Shown in pieces: positions 22,543 through 32,100 of a DNA stretch of 64,000 bases (its first letter is position 1; each line of letters starts with the position of its first letter). The stretch comes from Ischnura elegans (taxonomy: Eukaryota > Arthropoda > Insecta > Odonata > Coenagrionidae), in the NCBI RefSeq assembly GCF_921293095.1, contig NC_060258.1:1-64000 (forward strand), given 5' to 3'. The position numbers and the translations under genes were made by a program. Under the pieces are notes generated by a model, which saw nothing but the letters and a program-made list of their open reading frames with translations, searched no databases and was not told where the DNA came from.

Positions 22543-23331
22543 TTAGCCCCATTGGAAAAGAAAATGGAATGACATGTAATTTTCTTTTTCAAAGCCTTCA
22601 AAAACAGAGTATTATGGGTGTGGCCCCAACGCCTTCAGTTTTGAACTTCCCTCTTAAATTAATTGTAATTATTTTTTTTTACAATGGGAACACATGTCAT
22701 GTCACATTAGCAGAATATGCCTCGTTGACCATTTGATCAGATATAACATCGGCTTTGACACGAATAATGTACCAGATTGCTAATAATATTTAGGAAAATA
22801 ATGAACACTTGAAACCATAACTTTGAAAACACATTCATACCTCTTCTATTGCAGCTGAAAGCCAGAGCACTTCACTCCCCCTTTCCATCACATACACACA
22901 GTTCACTCAATACTGGCATTTTATTATTCTATTTGTCACACTTCCTTCACTTATCACTCCCCTTCTTCGTTCACTTTACTCATTCATTCATCATTGTCAT
23001 CATTTATTCCAAGCATATAAATATTAACTATGTACTTAATAAATAACCAACAAAACACTTTTGTAATCATCCATATCAAATTATTACACATGTATTTACC
23101 CTCATTTTTTTTGTCATATCACCCTTCCACCATCTCTCCAGGGTGTAACCTTCTCCACTTATCTAATTGACCTACGCGCTAATCCCCTAAGTTGTTCTTT
23201 CATTGTCCTGCAACTGACCCATATGCTACAAAGTATTTATTCTCCCGTCAGTATAGGATTATTACTCGCGTTATAATTGCTCGCTGCCGTCCCTACAATG
23301 TATTCGTTGCGATCTAACTTCCCCCTTTTCT
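22543..23331. other. Internal remainder of the LTR element
   Basis: Between the 3' LTR and the pol fragment lie about 790 bases with no recognisable RNase H or integrase and no convincing polypurine tract. The stretch is AT- and pyrimidine-rich on the plus strand. Confidence 0.5.
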
Positions 23332-24318
23332 TCACCTACCGTCCTTCTTTATGACACGAACTAATGGTGAGATATACCGGGATGTGCTTCCTTCAATTAT
23401 CCCTTCCTTTAGCATTTCTCGTATTACTTGCCTTGCTTGACTCCGGAAGTTCAATGGAATTCCATACCCTCGTTGACAAAATTCTCCCTCCTTAATTGAA
23501 ATTTTATAATCGTACCCTTTTATCAATCCGGGCTTATCGCTGAATAAATCTCTGTATCGCATGATCATTCTCACCAATTCCTCCTTATTACTCCAGGGTA
23601 TTCCATCTATTTCCCTCACCGCTTCCTTAATGCGTTCTTCTAGGCTCCATTCTCGCTCTCCTTCCTCGCTCTCCACTTCTATCAGCCCCTGGACTTCATT
23701 TATGTGCCTTGAGCTTTGCTGCGAATCGTCTCGTAGCTCTCTGAAGGTGCAGGTAAATTTCTCTTCTCCATCGCTTAAAGATATATTTCCGGTCTCGTAT
23801 TCAATTTTCGCGGATAGTTGAGCCAACGTGTCCGTTCCAATGATGCAGGGTTTAATCAATTCCGGTACTACCTTACAGGCCATATTGATATTTAATTTTC
23901 CTATCTCGACGTTTGAATAGATCTGTTTTCTTATACGTCCACTCCTTTTCCCAATAGCTCCTGTTATCTGGATTCTATTTACTGGTAACTCTAAACCGTT
24001 CCTTAGTACGTCCTCATTTTCACGATAAAATTCTTCGCTAATGCATGTCAGCTCTGATCCCGTGTCTATCAACGCATTTACGATGACTCCTTCTATTTTG
24101 ATCTCAATTTCCGGGCACTTGACGATTCCCGGGGCATCCTTTCCTCTCTCCATCAGGTAGTCTCGGGGTGACTCAAAGACATTGCAGATCACTCCTCCTC
24201 CCGCGCAGTTTTCATTCTTCTCCTGTGTTACTATTATTTGTGTTCTATTTCTCCGTTGTCTGACCCGTTGTTCCTTCGGTAAGTCCCAAAATCGATCTCC
24301 TTTTTCGGCATTTGGCAT
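23332..24318 (-). CDS. Pol fragment: protease and start of reverse transcriptase (fossil)
   Basis: The frame lies just downstream of gag in a different reading frame, as is usual for Ty3 elements that use programmed read-through. An aspartic protease is clear (ALIDTGSELTCISEEFY, with the later hydrophobic CIIGTDTLAQL strand). Residues about 230-328 hold the N-terminal part of reverse transcriptase, with YDYKISIKEG, GYGIPLNFRSQARQVIREML and GIIEGSTSRYISPLVRVIKK. The rest of pol is not found in the element. Confidence 0.8.
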   Translation of the reverse strand: MPNAEKGDRFWDLPKEQRVRQRRNRTQIIVTQEKNENCAGGGVICNVFESPRDYLMERGKDAPGIVKCPEIEIKIEGVIVNALIDTGSELTCISEEFYRENEDVLRNGLELPVNRIQITGAIGKRSGRIRKQIYSNVEIGKLNINMACKVVPELIKPCIIGTDTLAQLSAKIEYETGNISLSDGEEKFTCTFRELRDDSQQSSRHINEVQGLIEVESEEGEREWSLEERIKEAVREIDGIPWSNKEELVRMIMRYRDLFSDKPGLIKGYDYKISIKEGEFCQRGYGIPLNFRSQARQVIREMLKEGIIEGSTSRYISPLVRVIKKDGR

Positions 24319-24347
24319 GATGGGACATTCTTCATACCCTGCCGCAC

Positions 24348-25907
24348 TCAGTTTTCCGACGCCGTCTTGCCTCCTTGGTTTAGTCCCTCACTGTTTTCCA
24401 CCACTAGTGAGTTTATGGGGTGTCTTTGTCCCGATCTGTATCCTTTCGTAACGTCATCGTGGCCTTGTTGTCGGTCGTCCCTCTCATTTTCCCTCTCGAA
24501 CCTTGGGTAATATCCTTGCGATTGATATGGTCTTCTCTCGTCCTGTCTCCTCGAAAACGGACGTCTCCCATATTGTTGAGGCTGCTGGTTTACCCATCTC
24601 GGTGTTCCTGCTTCCGGTCGCCGTTGGCTTCCGTGGTTTCTTTCCTCTTGCATTCCTTGGTTTTGATCAAACCATCTTCTTTGCCCCGTCTGTCCAGGAT
24701 GTCTATCTTCTCCCGGGATCCTGTCGTATCTCGCCAGCAAAGCTAAGAATTGTTGTAGCGAGCTTACGTTGTGGGATACCATCCCTACACTCACCTCCAC
24801 ACCGAAATGTTGCCTAAGCAGGTATACTAAGCTTTTGTCATCTATTGGTGGCCTCAACTCATTTGCTGCGCTGATTTTAGAAGTAGCGTATTCGACCCGT
24901 GTTTGCCTATCGTCATCCGGGTATTTTCCCGTTTCGAGGGCTCTCCTTACTTCTATCTGTCGCTCTTCCCCCCAGTATTGCTCCTGGAACATCGTCCGGA
25001 ATGTTGCGAGGTCTCCGTATAAATGCTGCGTCGCGGCAAACCATTCTCCAGCCTTCCCGATCATCCCTTGTCTCACTACACGTAGTGCGTCATCTTCTGT
25101 CAAGCGGTACATCTCCCAATACTCTCTCAGCTCCTGGAAGTATCTCATGGGTCTCGCATTGTGACTTCCATCGAATGAAGGGATCTTCATTTGCACCGCA
25201 CCTACGGCTGTTGGTGCTAGGGTTAGCCGAGCGCAATCCTCCTTGACACGTCTTGTAATTTCAATCATTACGCCCTCGTCCAGATCGGTCGCTTTGCTGA
25301 TAGACTGCTGATTAAATTTCGTCACCATCCTCTTCTCTGTTTCCTCGATCTTCTCCTTAATTTCCTCAATCCCGGCCTTCATGTCCGCTTGGCTTGTTTC
25401 CAACTCTTCAAATTTTTCGCCAGTCTCACCCAATTTTGTCCCTACTTCAGCGATTATTTCATCCATCTGGTAGCGTATTTCCTCCATTCTCTTCTCTTGC
25501 TCGGCGATTCTTCCACCATATTCTCGCTGAAACGCCGTTAACCCTTCGTTGATGCTCTTCATTGTCTCCTCCAACTTTTTGTCTCTTTCTTCTTGTTTGC
25601 TATCTCGCCTCTCCAGTTCTGCCTTTAACTGACTATATTGCCTCTCCTGTTCTTCCTTCAACTGACTATCTCGCCTTTCCTGTTCTTCCTTCAGCTGTCT
25701 TAATAGCACCCGTAGGTCATTGTATCCTTGCTCCTCCGTTTCCATCTCAAACTCATGGGTCTCTATATCTATCCCTTCTTTTATCAAAAGCGGTTTTAAA
25801 CGCTCCTGCAGCTCAAATTTCGCCCCTTGAATCGTCAATCCCCGATCCCTCAACAAATTTTGTAAATCCACCTTTTTCAGTTCGTAAAAGTTTTTCGTTC
25901 CCGCCAT
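24348..25907 (-). CDS. Gag-like protein of the LTR element, with N-terminal SAP-like domain
   Basis: An open frame of 519 codons starts MAGTKNFYELKKVDLQNLLR and continues GLTIQGAKFELQERL, a SAP-type helix-turn-helix fold (residues about 5-45). Residues about 60-200 are a strongly charged coiled coil with repeated LKEEQER units. A Gag core follows (about 245-390: KIPSFDGSHNARPMRYFQEL, then WFAATQHLYGDLATFRTMF, then QYWGEERQIEVRRALETGKY). The tail is rich in Arg, Gln and Gly and could bind nucleic acid, and no CCHC knuckle is visible. The protein would assemble the element's particle. A SAP domain suggests contact with DNA or chromatin, which is inference. Confidence 0.8.
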   Translation of the reverse strand: MAGTKNFYELKKVDLQNLLRDRGLTIQGAKFELQERLKPLLIKEGIDIETHEFEMETEEQGYNDLRVLLRQLKEEQERRDSQLKEEQERQYSQLKAELERRDSKQEERDKKLEETMKSINEGLTAFQREYGGRIAEQEKRMEEIRYQMDEIIAEVGTKLGETGEKFEELETSQADMKAGIEEIKEKIEETEKRMVTKFNQQSISKATDLDEGVMIEITRRVKEDCARLTLAPTAVGAVQMKIPSFDGSHNARPMRYFQELREYWEMYRLTEDDALRVVRQGMIGKAGEWFAATQHLYGDLATFRTMFQEQYWGEERQIEVRRALETGKYPDDDRQTRVEYATSKISAANELRPPIDDKSLVYLLRQHFGVEVSVGMVSHNVSSLQQFLALLARYDRIPGEDRHPGQTGQRRWFDQNQGMQEERNHGSQRRPEAGTPRWVNQQPQQYGRRPFSRRQDERRPYQSQGYYPRFERENERDDRQQGHDDVTKGYRSGQRHPINSLVVENSEGLNQGGKTASEN

Positions 25908-25983
25908 TTTGAATTCCCGCTCTCTACGACGCGACTCGTTCCTCAGGCGTTCCGTGGTCTCGATCCTCTCGAGAAGTCGGGCC

Positions 25984-26001
25984 CCACACGTTGCGGCGCC
26001 A
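25984..26001 (-). promoter_or_regulatory. Primer-binding site
   Basis: Three bases after the 5' LTR the minus strand reads TGGCGCCGCAACGTGTGG. It begins with the TGGCGCC typical of tRNA-primed retroelements. The exact tRNA cannot be named from this alone. Confidence 0.65.
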
Positions 26002-26004
26002 AAA

Positions 26005-26507
26005 TGTAACGTTTTGTTTAATTTCCACTTCTCTTACTTAACAAATGATTTCATATAACACTTTATAAAGAAACTTTACAATTTAAAACTCGTGAGCATA
26101 AACAACATCAACAAGCCGCCATGACTATTATAATCCCATTTGTACTACCCGTACTGCCACTCACTGAACCGCTGCCAAGGACTACACCAGTGGGGATCTT
26201 GAGTTCTGCCGTATCCCTTTTTCTCCGGTCTCTTTCTCTCTCGTAGGCGCCTGCTTTTGGTCTGCGTCCTCTTCTTCTTTCTGCCGATCCCGAATTCTTC
26301 CGTATTTCTTCCTCCGGTCTCTCAATACACCAGTACTTTAATTTATCTCCCAATCTTCTACAACACGTCTATCTCTTCCTTCTCTCCATACACGACTCCC
26401 TTTTTCTTTTGCGTCCCTCACTACCATTATTGCCTCCCATTATTGCTTCCTCACTACTATTGTTAATTTTAATTTATTTAAATAAACAACATGGCAGCTT
26501 GTTTACA
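26005..26507 (-). repeat. 5' LTR (minus-strand orientation)
   Basis: This 503-base LTR lies upstream of gag in the sense of the element. It should hold the promoter. An AATAAA-like motif near its minus-strand start (TTGTTTATTTAAATAAAT) is seen, but exact U3/R/U5 limits cannot be drawn. Confidence 0.9.
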
Positions 26508-26520
26508 CATTTCACGAAAA

Positions 26521-27035
26521 GATGTTCTCTCGACAGTCACATGCTTTTGCATACGACAGAGAGGCCTTAAATCATGACACGAGTGTGAAAAGTCTTTCTC
26601 GAAAAAGAACCACTTAGTGACACATTTTCGTATACACTCGAGAGAGAAGCCTTTGTCGTGCAGAATGTGCGAAAATTCTTTTTACAGAAGAGCCTCTTAG
26701 TACATTTGTGCAAAAAAGCGAGTTGCTTTATTTCTGCAACGTCTGCAGCAAGTCTGTCGCGCCATGATGCGACCTAGTAACCCATTCGTATACACACAGC
26801 AGATAAACGTTATCAATGAAACATTTGTTGAAAGTGTTTTGCGGTTACCTTGACAATTCATACATGCTCACACATGTGAGCATAGTCCGCATCAAGTCCA
26901 TCACTACAAGGAGCGGCCCTGACCACCACATGTGTAAACGTACAATTGTATTGTATTATTATTGCGTATTTTGCAATAAGTCTTTCACTGGTATTTCTAA
27001 TCTCAACTTCCACATGCGCTCAAAAGTGAGATACT
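26521..27035 (+). pseudogene. Decayed C2H2 zinc-finger gene relic
   Basis: From 26581 an intact stretch reads [19 protein letters not shown] and then SREKPLSCRMCENSFYR: most of one finger, a linker, and the start of the next. Just before it, HMLLHTTERP resembles the end of the preceding finger and linker. Near 26960, YYYCVFCNKSFTGISNLNFH followed by MRSK is another finger whose last His is missing. Stops and shifts separate these parts, so no protein is likely to be made. The style (CEKSF, KK/KN-HLV) resembles the zinc-finger gene at the right end of the window, but relatedness was not tested. Confidence 0.7.
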
Positions 27036-30000
27036 CTATCCATGTTGTGTGCTTTCCCTCAGAAAAGTCACCTTTGCGCGTGCAATATTTTCTAGCGGAC
27101 AGGATAATTCATATAAATCTTACAAATGTTTAACTTAAACCTCATGCAATGCTGCACTAAGGAGTCTAATGTTTAATTTTCGCCTGCACAACGAGAAGTG
27201 AATGATTGCATTGTGTCAATAGGGATGATGGGCCATCTACATGTTTCTATGAAATGCGTGACCAGTAATGTGTTTCTGGATTTTCGTAATGAATATTGAA
27301 AGAGATTATTTGCAGAAAAGGGCACACCCAGGCTATCAGATTAGGATGAAGCAGCCTACACTACACATTTTTGTTTAAACTCGTCCACAGTATTCACTCC
27401 AATGTTTCTGGCCTTAAGTCCAGTCTTAATTGGCACCTTCTAATTGGTTCCGAATTTTCTTAGAATTAATCATGTGTTCTTTGAATATCCTTTGTTAAAA
27501 TAATTATTCTTGTCCACATTTTGTAAATAATGTGATATCAGTGCACAATAAAAGGCTTATGGCCGAGTTTGTTAATTTAATGAATTCAGCATGTCATTTA
27601 TTTTCATTGTTAAAAGATATGCAATTTTATTCCTATTTCTCTGTTTTCACTCGCGGCTGAGCGATTCGTCACGATTTGTCGGAATGCACCGTCAATAGGA
27701 CAGCAAGGATAATCGTGGGCCATTAACCTTAGAATGGTGAAGTTGCGAGAAAAGGCAGAAATGGAGGTGGAAGATGTACAAACATTGGCAGAGTAAATGG
27801 GGATGTTATCGGAGGATGGGAGAGTAAGCAGAGGACAGAAGGTGGATGCTAGGTGGCGCTGAGCGCACTTGCAGGGTTTGGTAATGAGAAAATGATTCAG
27901 ATGACACGTCGGACGCAGCCAAAAGTAGCACTACGGAGTGAGCGAGGAAGGGATTCACCAATGTACAAACTTTGGCCGCAATCCGTTCAGCCGTATGGAA
28001 ACGCATAGCAGGTAGCAAACAGACATCCTCTTTTACGTGCAAAAAAGATGAAGAGCATCCTGGCATTATCACATCGCCGAGGAATGCCACACGTTCCTCC
28101 TTCTCAGAAGCTAGGTCCACATTATTATAATTAGAATTTATGCTACTTTGTACACAAATGTGGTTAAACAATTTATCTCAGGAAAATAAAGAAACGTCCA
28201 GTCCACTTTCAAATTTCAATACCTTTTCAGAATGTAGATATGCATTTTAGGTTAACTAGAGGTTTCCCCTTTCTCCACTCACAAAGATTACATGATGTTA
28301 CATTAGAGGGTGACCTTGCATAATTTGTCACCTCCACAGATGCCATTGGGTGTTTATATTTATTTATTGCCAATGCCAACAATCTTTTTATGGATAGTTA
28401 CTTACATTATGCTTACATGCTACTGTAAAATAAAATTAACGTAACTTTAAAATTAAATGTACTATACTTGCATAAAAGTTTGTGGCTAAAATATTAGATC
28501 AGCCATCTTTAGATAAGCAACGAGAACTGACCCCCGTGCATGGCGTCTGATATATCGGATAAGATAAAAGTTATTAACATATTGAGAAAAAATTCAATAA
28601 AAAATAATTTAATTACCCTGTGGGACGACTGAAAGTTCTTTGAATGCCATATCTTACATAAATCCTTCTTAATTCGATACATTCAAGTAGTCAGCTGAAA
28701 TATTACCAGCGCAGTAAAGACAGACATCCATGTCAACTTAATATAGTATCACTATTTAGCGCATGTCAATTGGAGCCCAGAAAGAAATTATATACGGAGG
28801 TTCGACGAATCGGACGCTATGCACTAATGGGTCATACCTTGGGGAACGGAAACGTTTTTAAATGGTCTGCATTGTGATAGCGGGGAGAACGTGAGTCAAC
28901 ATTTGACCAATTTTCTCGCCACTAGTAGCCATATCTTAAGATTTCAACGCCGTCCTTTCCGCGGTCGCTTGAACTCGGCCAAACCTATACCTTTTTTCTG
29001 AACTGACGGCGGCTGACCGTGAGCTTGCTCGAAACCCACCCACTCTTCTAGCCAATTACAGAAGTGCAACAGAAGAAAGTGTGTAGGAGCCCGCAGTCTC
29101 TCTACGAGCTCCGTGCAGTGCTGATCCCTCTCCAGCTCGCAGTGTTGCCAAATCTAATCCGTTGGAACCGCACAGCGTTCGTCCTGGAACCTTCCTCCGC
29201 TCCCGAAAGTACCGTTATTCCCAACGCTGGCAACGCCGGTCGGCCGGATGGAGGGAAAAAGGGAAGGGGATGGAGGAGAAAGGGGAAGTGGAAGGGGCAG
29301 CGCTTCTGATGGTCTATTTTCCACCCAGCCGCCATCAGTTCGGAAAAAGGGTATAGTGGCAGAGAGCACAAAGGTGTCTTTCGGGGGCTGGATACCCTCA
29401 TCACGGGGAGCGCTGCCCGGATTTTCCCTTCTCCGAGAGGGAAAGAGCTCCCTACTTTCCGCGGCACATTCATGATGAAAACAATTCCAACGATTCCTAG
29501 CATTTCCTAGGAATTTATTTATCTTGCTGTTGTACATTAGCCAGGGAAACTTCTATAAACGCATTGGTATCTATTTTTTATGCTTTTGGTGGTGGATCTT
29601 CAGTCTCTGAGTAATTACCAAGGACATATTACATTCGTGGTCTGTCGTGAGGGGGTAGGGTGAGCAGTCCCAGATTTTGAGGGTCCACCACCTGCTAGAC
29701 ACACGCCCGGGGTCGATGGAAAAATATCTTTCCCGCTCATGTCCCGCACACAGTGGCAGAAAATTTTTGACGCTCCCCCAGTTCAAGGTTTACAGCCACC
29801 GACTGCGTCCGCCGCGGAAGCAGATGTTGTGTTGACATTTAGTCATAAAATTTAGCAGCGACATAAGCAAGTTTATATGTCGAATAAGCAGACATGGAGA
29901 AAAGGCGGCAGTGATTCGAGCAGATATGAGCCTATCCCTGGGCAAGATAGGCCAAGTAAATAATACACAAAGCCTTTGGAAATGCCGTGATTTGGCGATT

Positions 30001-30429
30001 GGGAGGCTTCTAAATATGCCTCGCATCATCTGGAGGAGAAGGCAGCAGCTCGTCTTCATATGAGTAAAGATAGAGGCCACGGTGGTCAGTATAACGACAC
30101 ACATTTCACTGCAGGTGTGAGAACATTTACGTGAACGGCTGTAATAGTGCGATGAGGAAGGCAAGGGGAAACAACCACATTATTATCCCGAGGAGTCGCC
30201 GTCTCTCCAATGTCAAATTATCACTCACGATGCAATTCCCTTAGGTAAGACATTCCGGAGGTAACAGAAGTCCCCCATTCTGATCTCCGGGAGGAGACTA
30301 CCCGAGAGATTTTAATAGTCACCTGCGATAAAGTTTTGAAGATAGGTATAGTGGGGGAAAATTGACGAACAGTTCATCAGCGCCTGAAAGCGGCCAGTTC
30401 AGGAACCACTTGTCTCCCAAAATTTCCTA
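27036..30429. other. Intergenic; no supported gene, one GC-rich stretch
   Basis: A minus-strand open stretch of 121 codons at 27806-28171 was examined and not recognised. The segment 28930-29480 is markedly more GC-rich than its surroundings, with CG dinucleotides and open frames on both strands, as a CpG-rich promoter or first exon might be. No splice-supported exon could be defined. Confidence 0.35.
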
Positions 30430-31215
30430 GCGTTTAGCGTTTTCGAAGTCAATCTTGGGCGTGCTTCGCGATGGCGGATAAACAAAATTGTCTATTTTGG
30501 TGGGCCTTTGGTGCGTTCCATTCTGCATTTCAATGATATATGCATCCGAGACATCGGAAAAAGGTGCGAGGGTTCTGGCAAAACACGGCATAGTGACACT
30601 TTTGTGACTCTGTCGTGTTCTGCAAGAATCCTGTGGCAAGGAGCAGACGACTCCATATGAAAGGCCAAGTGCCATTCAGATATAAAGACGAATACACCGA
30701 GTCGAGTGCTCTTGCGGAGACTCGTGCATGCGCCAAACATAACGAGCCTTGAAATGCAGAATGAAAGAACACCAAAGAGCTAACAAGAATAGATTATTTC
30801 GTTTATCCGCCATTGCCGAGCATGTATGTGGAAGGCCAATGCACAACGTGTACTTCGGAAACTCATCACCAAACAGAAGCAATAGTTTCCCCGGCTGATT
30901 AAAGAGGCTATCGAAATAGCCAAAATACCAAGTTTCAACAGGGACGACAGCTACTCGCTCTCCAACGCCTCGAAGAAACTCTTTCCCAAACCAGCCAATT
31001 GCAATAGATTGCCGCACCTTACCATAATCAAGCCTTATATAAGACTGCAAAACATCTGCATCCGACATTTCAAACCTGAAGACGCCTGCAGCATCGCTGG
31101 CGAAACTATCGTTGAAAGAGGAATCGGCGCTGAGGGAAACTCGGAATCCAAGCTGCACCAAGAGGCTAATATTACTTGGACTGTTCTCTCCCTGTTACGG
31201 AAGCGGCTTTCTCCG
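30430..31215 (+). mobile_element. Penelope-like element remnant (GIY-YIG region)
   Basis: In shifting plus-strand frames the segment shows TSEKGARVLAKHGIVT, then an ALKCRMKEHQ-type motif, then LSAIAEHV, then LIKEAIEIAK-like residues and DDSYSLSNASK-like residues. This order (end of reverse transcriptase, GIY-YIG nuclease with a CRxKEHxR helix, then SAxAEH and REAxEIxK) is typical of Penelope-like elements. The copy is decayed. It ends close to the start of a foldback-type repeat at 31300. Confidence 0.6.
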
Positions 31216-31299
31216 CTCCTTACTTGTTGGACCACAGCCAGTAAACTGGTGGGGGACTGCGCTTTCGGATCGCTGCCTGTTTATTACTTTTGTTTTACC

Positions 31300-31803
31300 G
31301 CTGACATTTAACGTGTATGATCTACGTATATGTATTACTAACATTCTACGGAAGAAAACTGTACATATCAATTTTCAATTGACCCCCCTGTGGTTGTTGA
31401 CTTGTGTTGTGTTGGGTTGTGAAACCAATTGAATTGGTTTGGAAGTTAGCAGAGGTTTGCGTTGTATACAACACATCCGTTAATTTTAGTGGTAAAAACA
31501 GCTTGTTTTCGGCTAACTACTAGTGATAGATGTGGCTTCTCCATATCAAGATTATAGTTATAGGAACAAAAACTACGGTAATTCCAAGCGCTCAAATTAG
31601 GGAAACTTGATTTTGCGCGCATAAAACGGGTACTTTTGGGGAAAAAATATTAAGAACTGGAAATACTATGACGCCGAAGATTTTTTGTGACACGGCGACA
31701 CAGAAATGAATTCTTTCGTATGCTTTTTGTTGCATTGCAGTTGATTGCTTCGTTTAGACGCTAGAGCTCCTCAAACTCGGGTATCTTGCTTTTATACAGA
31801 CAG
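31300..31803 (+). mobile_element. Single-arm copy of the CTGTCTGTA foldback family
   Basis: The segment from GCTGACATTTAACGTGTATG to ACAGACAG, followed by TA, matches the right arm of the element at 35608-36711 over its whole length. The matching opposite arm was not found upstream. Compared with that arm it carries extra bases (around 31385-31440) and several changes, so it is an older relative. Confidence 0.7.
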
Positions 31804-32100
31804 TACATGAGCTGGAAAATGATGCACGACTCTTTGAGAATAATGGTAATAGAATACACGGATCTGGAGATCACATTATCTCCAGGTCGCTCCGTGATTA
31901 GAAAGCGGAAACTTCTGGAGCTCCTGAAGGAGAATGAAGAATGTAGCCCGAGGATGTGCAAATGGAGCATTTTATCCCCGGAAACGGTAACGAGGAGGCT
32001 GATGAAGATACATTATTCGAATCGATTGATGCAAGAGGACCGCATTCTTTCAAACACAAATGAGACCTCCACTTCTACAGAAAAGGGGGCAAAAAATTGA
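31786..32100 (+). CDS. Unrecognised open reading frame (about 104 codons)
   Basis: An open frame just right of the foldback arm contains VIEYTDLEITLSPGRSVIRK, then KLLELLKENEECSPRMCKW and LSPETVTRRLMKIHYSNRLM. The basic and acidic composition looks protein-like rather than random. I do not recognise it. There is no clear acceptor or promoter, and a later frame (to 32464) is interrupted. It may be a relic of a host exon. Confidence 0.25.
   Translation: MLLYRQYMSWKMMHDSLRIMVIEYTDLEITLSPGRSVIRKRKLLELLKENEECSPRMCKWSILSPETVTRRLMKIHYSNRLMQEDRILSNTNETSTSTEKGAKN

Larger units (their letters stand above)
22031..26507 (-). mobile_element. Incomplete Ty3/Gypsy LTR retrotransposon (fossil)
   Basis: Two direct LTRs (22031-22542 and 26005-26507) bracket a minus-strand primer-binding site, a gag frame and the start of pol. 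On the minus strand the LTR runs TGTAAAC to GTTACA. About a dozen substitutions and two small length changes separate the LTRs by eye over some 500 bases, so the copy is fairly young but not new. It is broken: most of pol was not found, and at least one large loss is implied. The outer flanks (AGTAC and CATTT) do not form a target duplication. Gag starts with a SAP-like DNA-binding domain, which is unusual for Ty3 elements. Confidence 0.85.

Noticed and set aside
27806-28171. Minus-strand open stretch of 121 codons
   Set aside because: Protein-like composition, but no recognisable domain, splice site or conserved motif. Kept only as a note.
28930-29480. CpG-rich promoter or first exon
   Set aside because: GC content is raised, but no exon, donor site or downstream partner could be shown.
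31009-31311. Plus-strand open stretch and overlapping minus-strand frames at 30676-31161
   Set aside because: The region is better explained by a decayed Penelope-like element read in several plus-strand frames.
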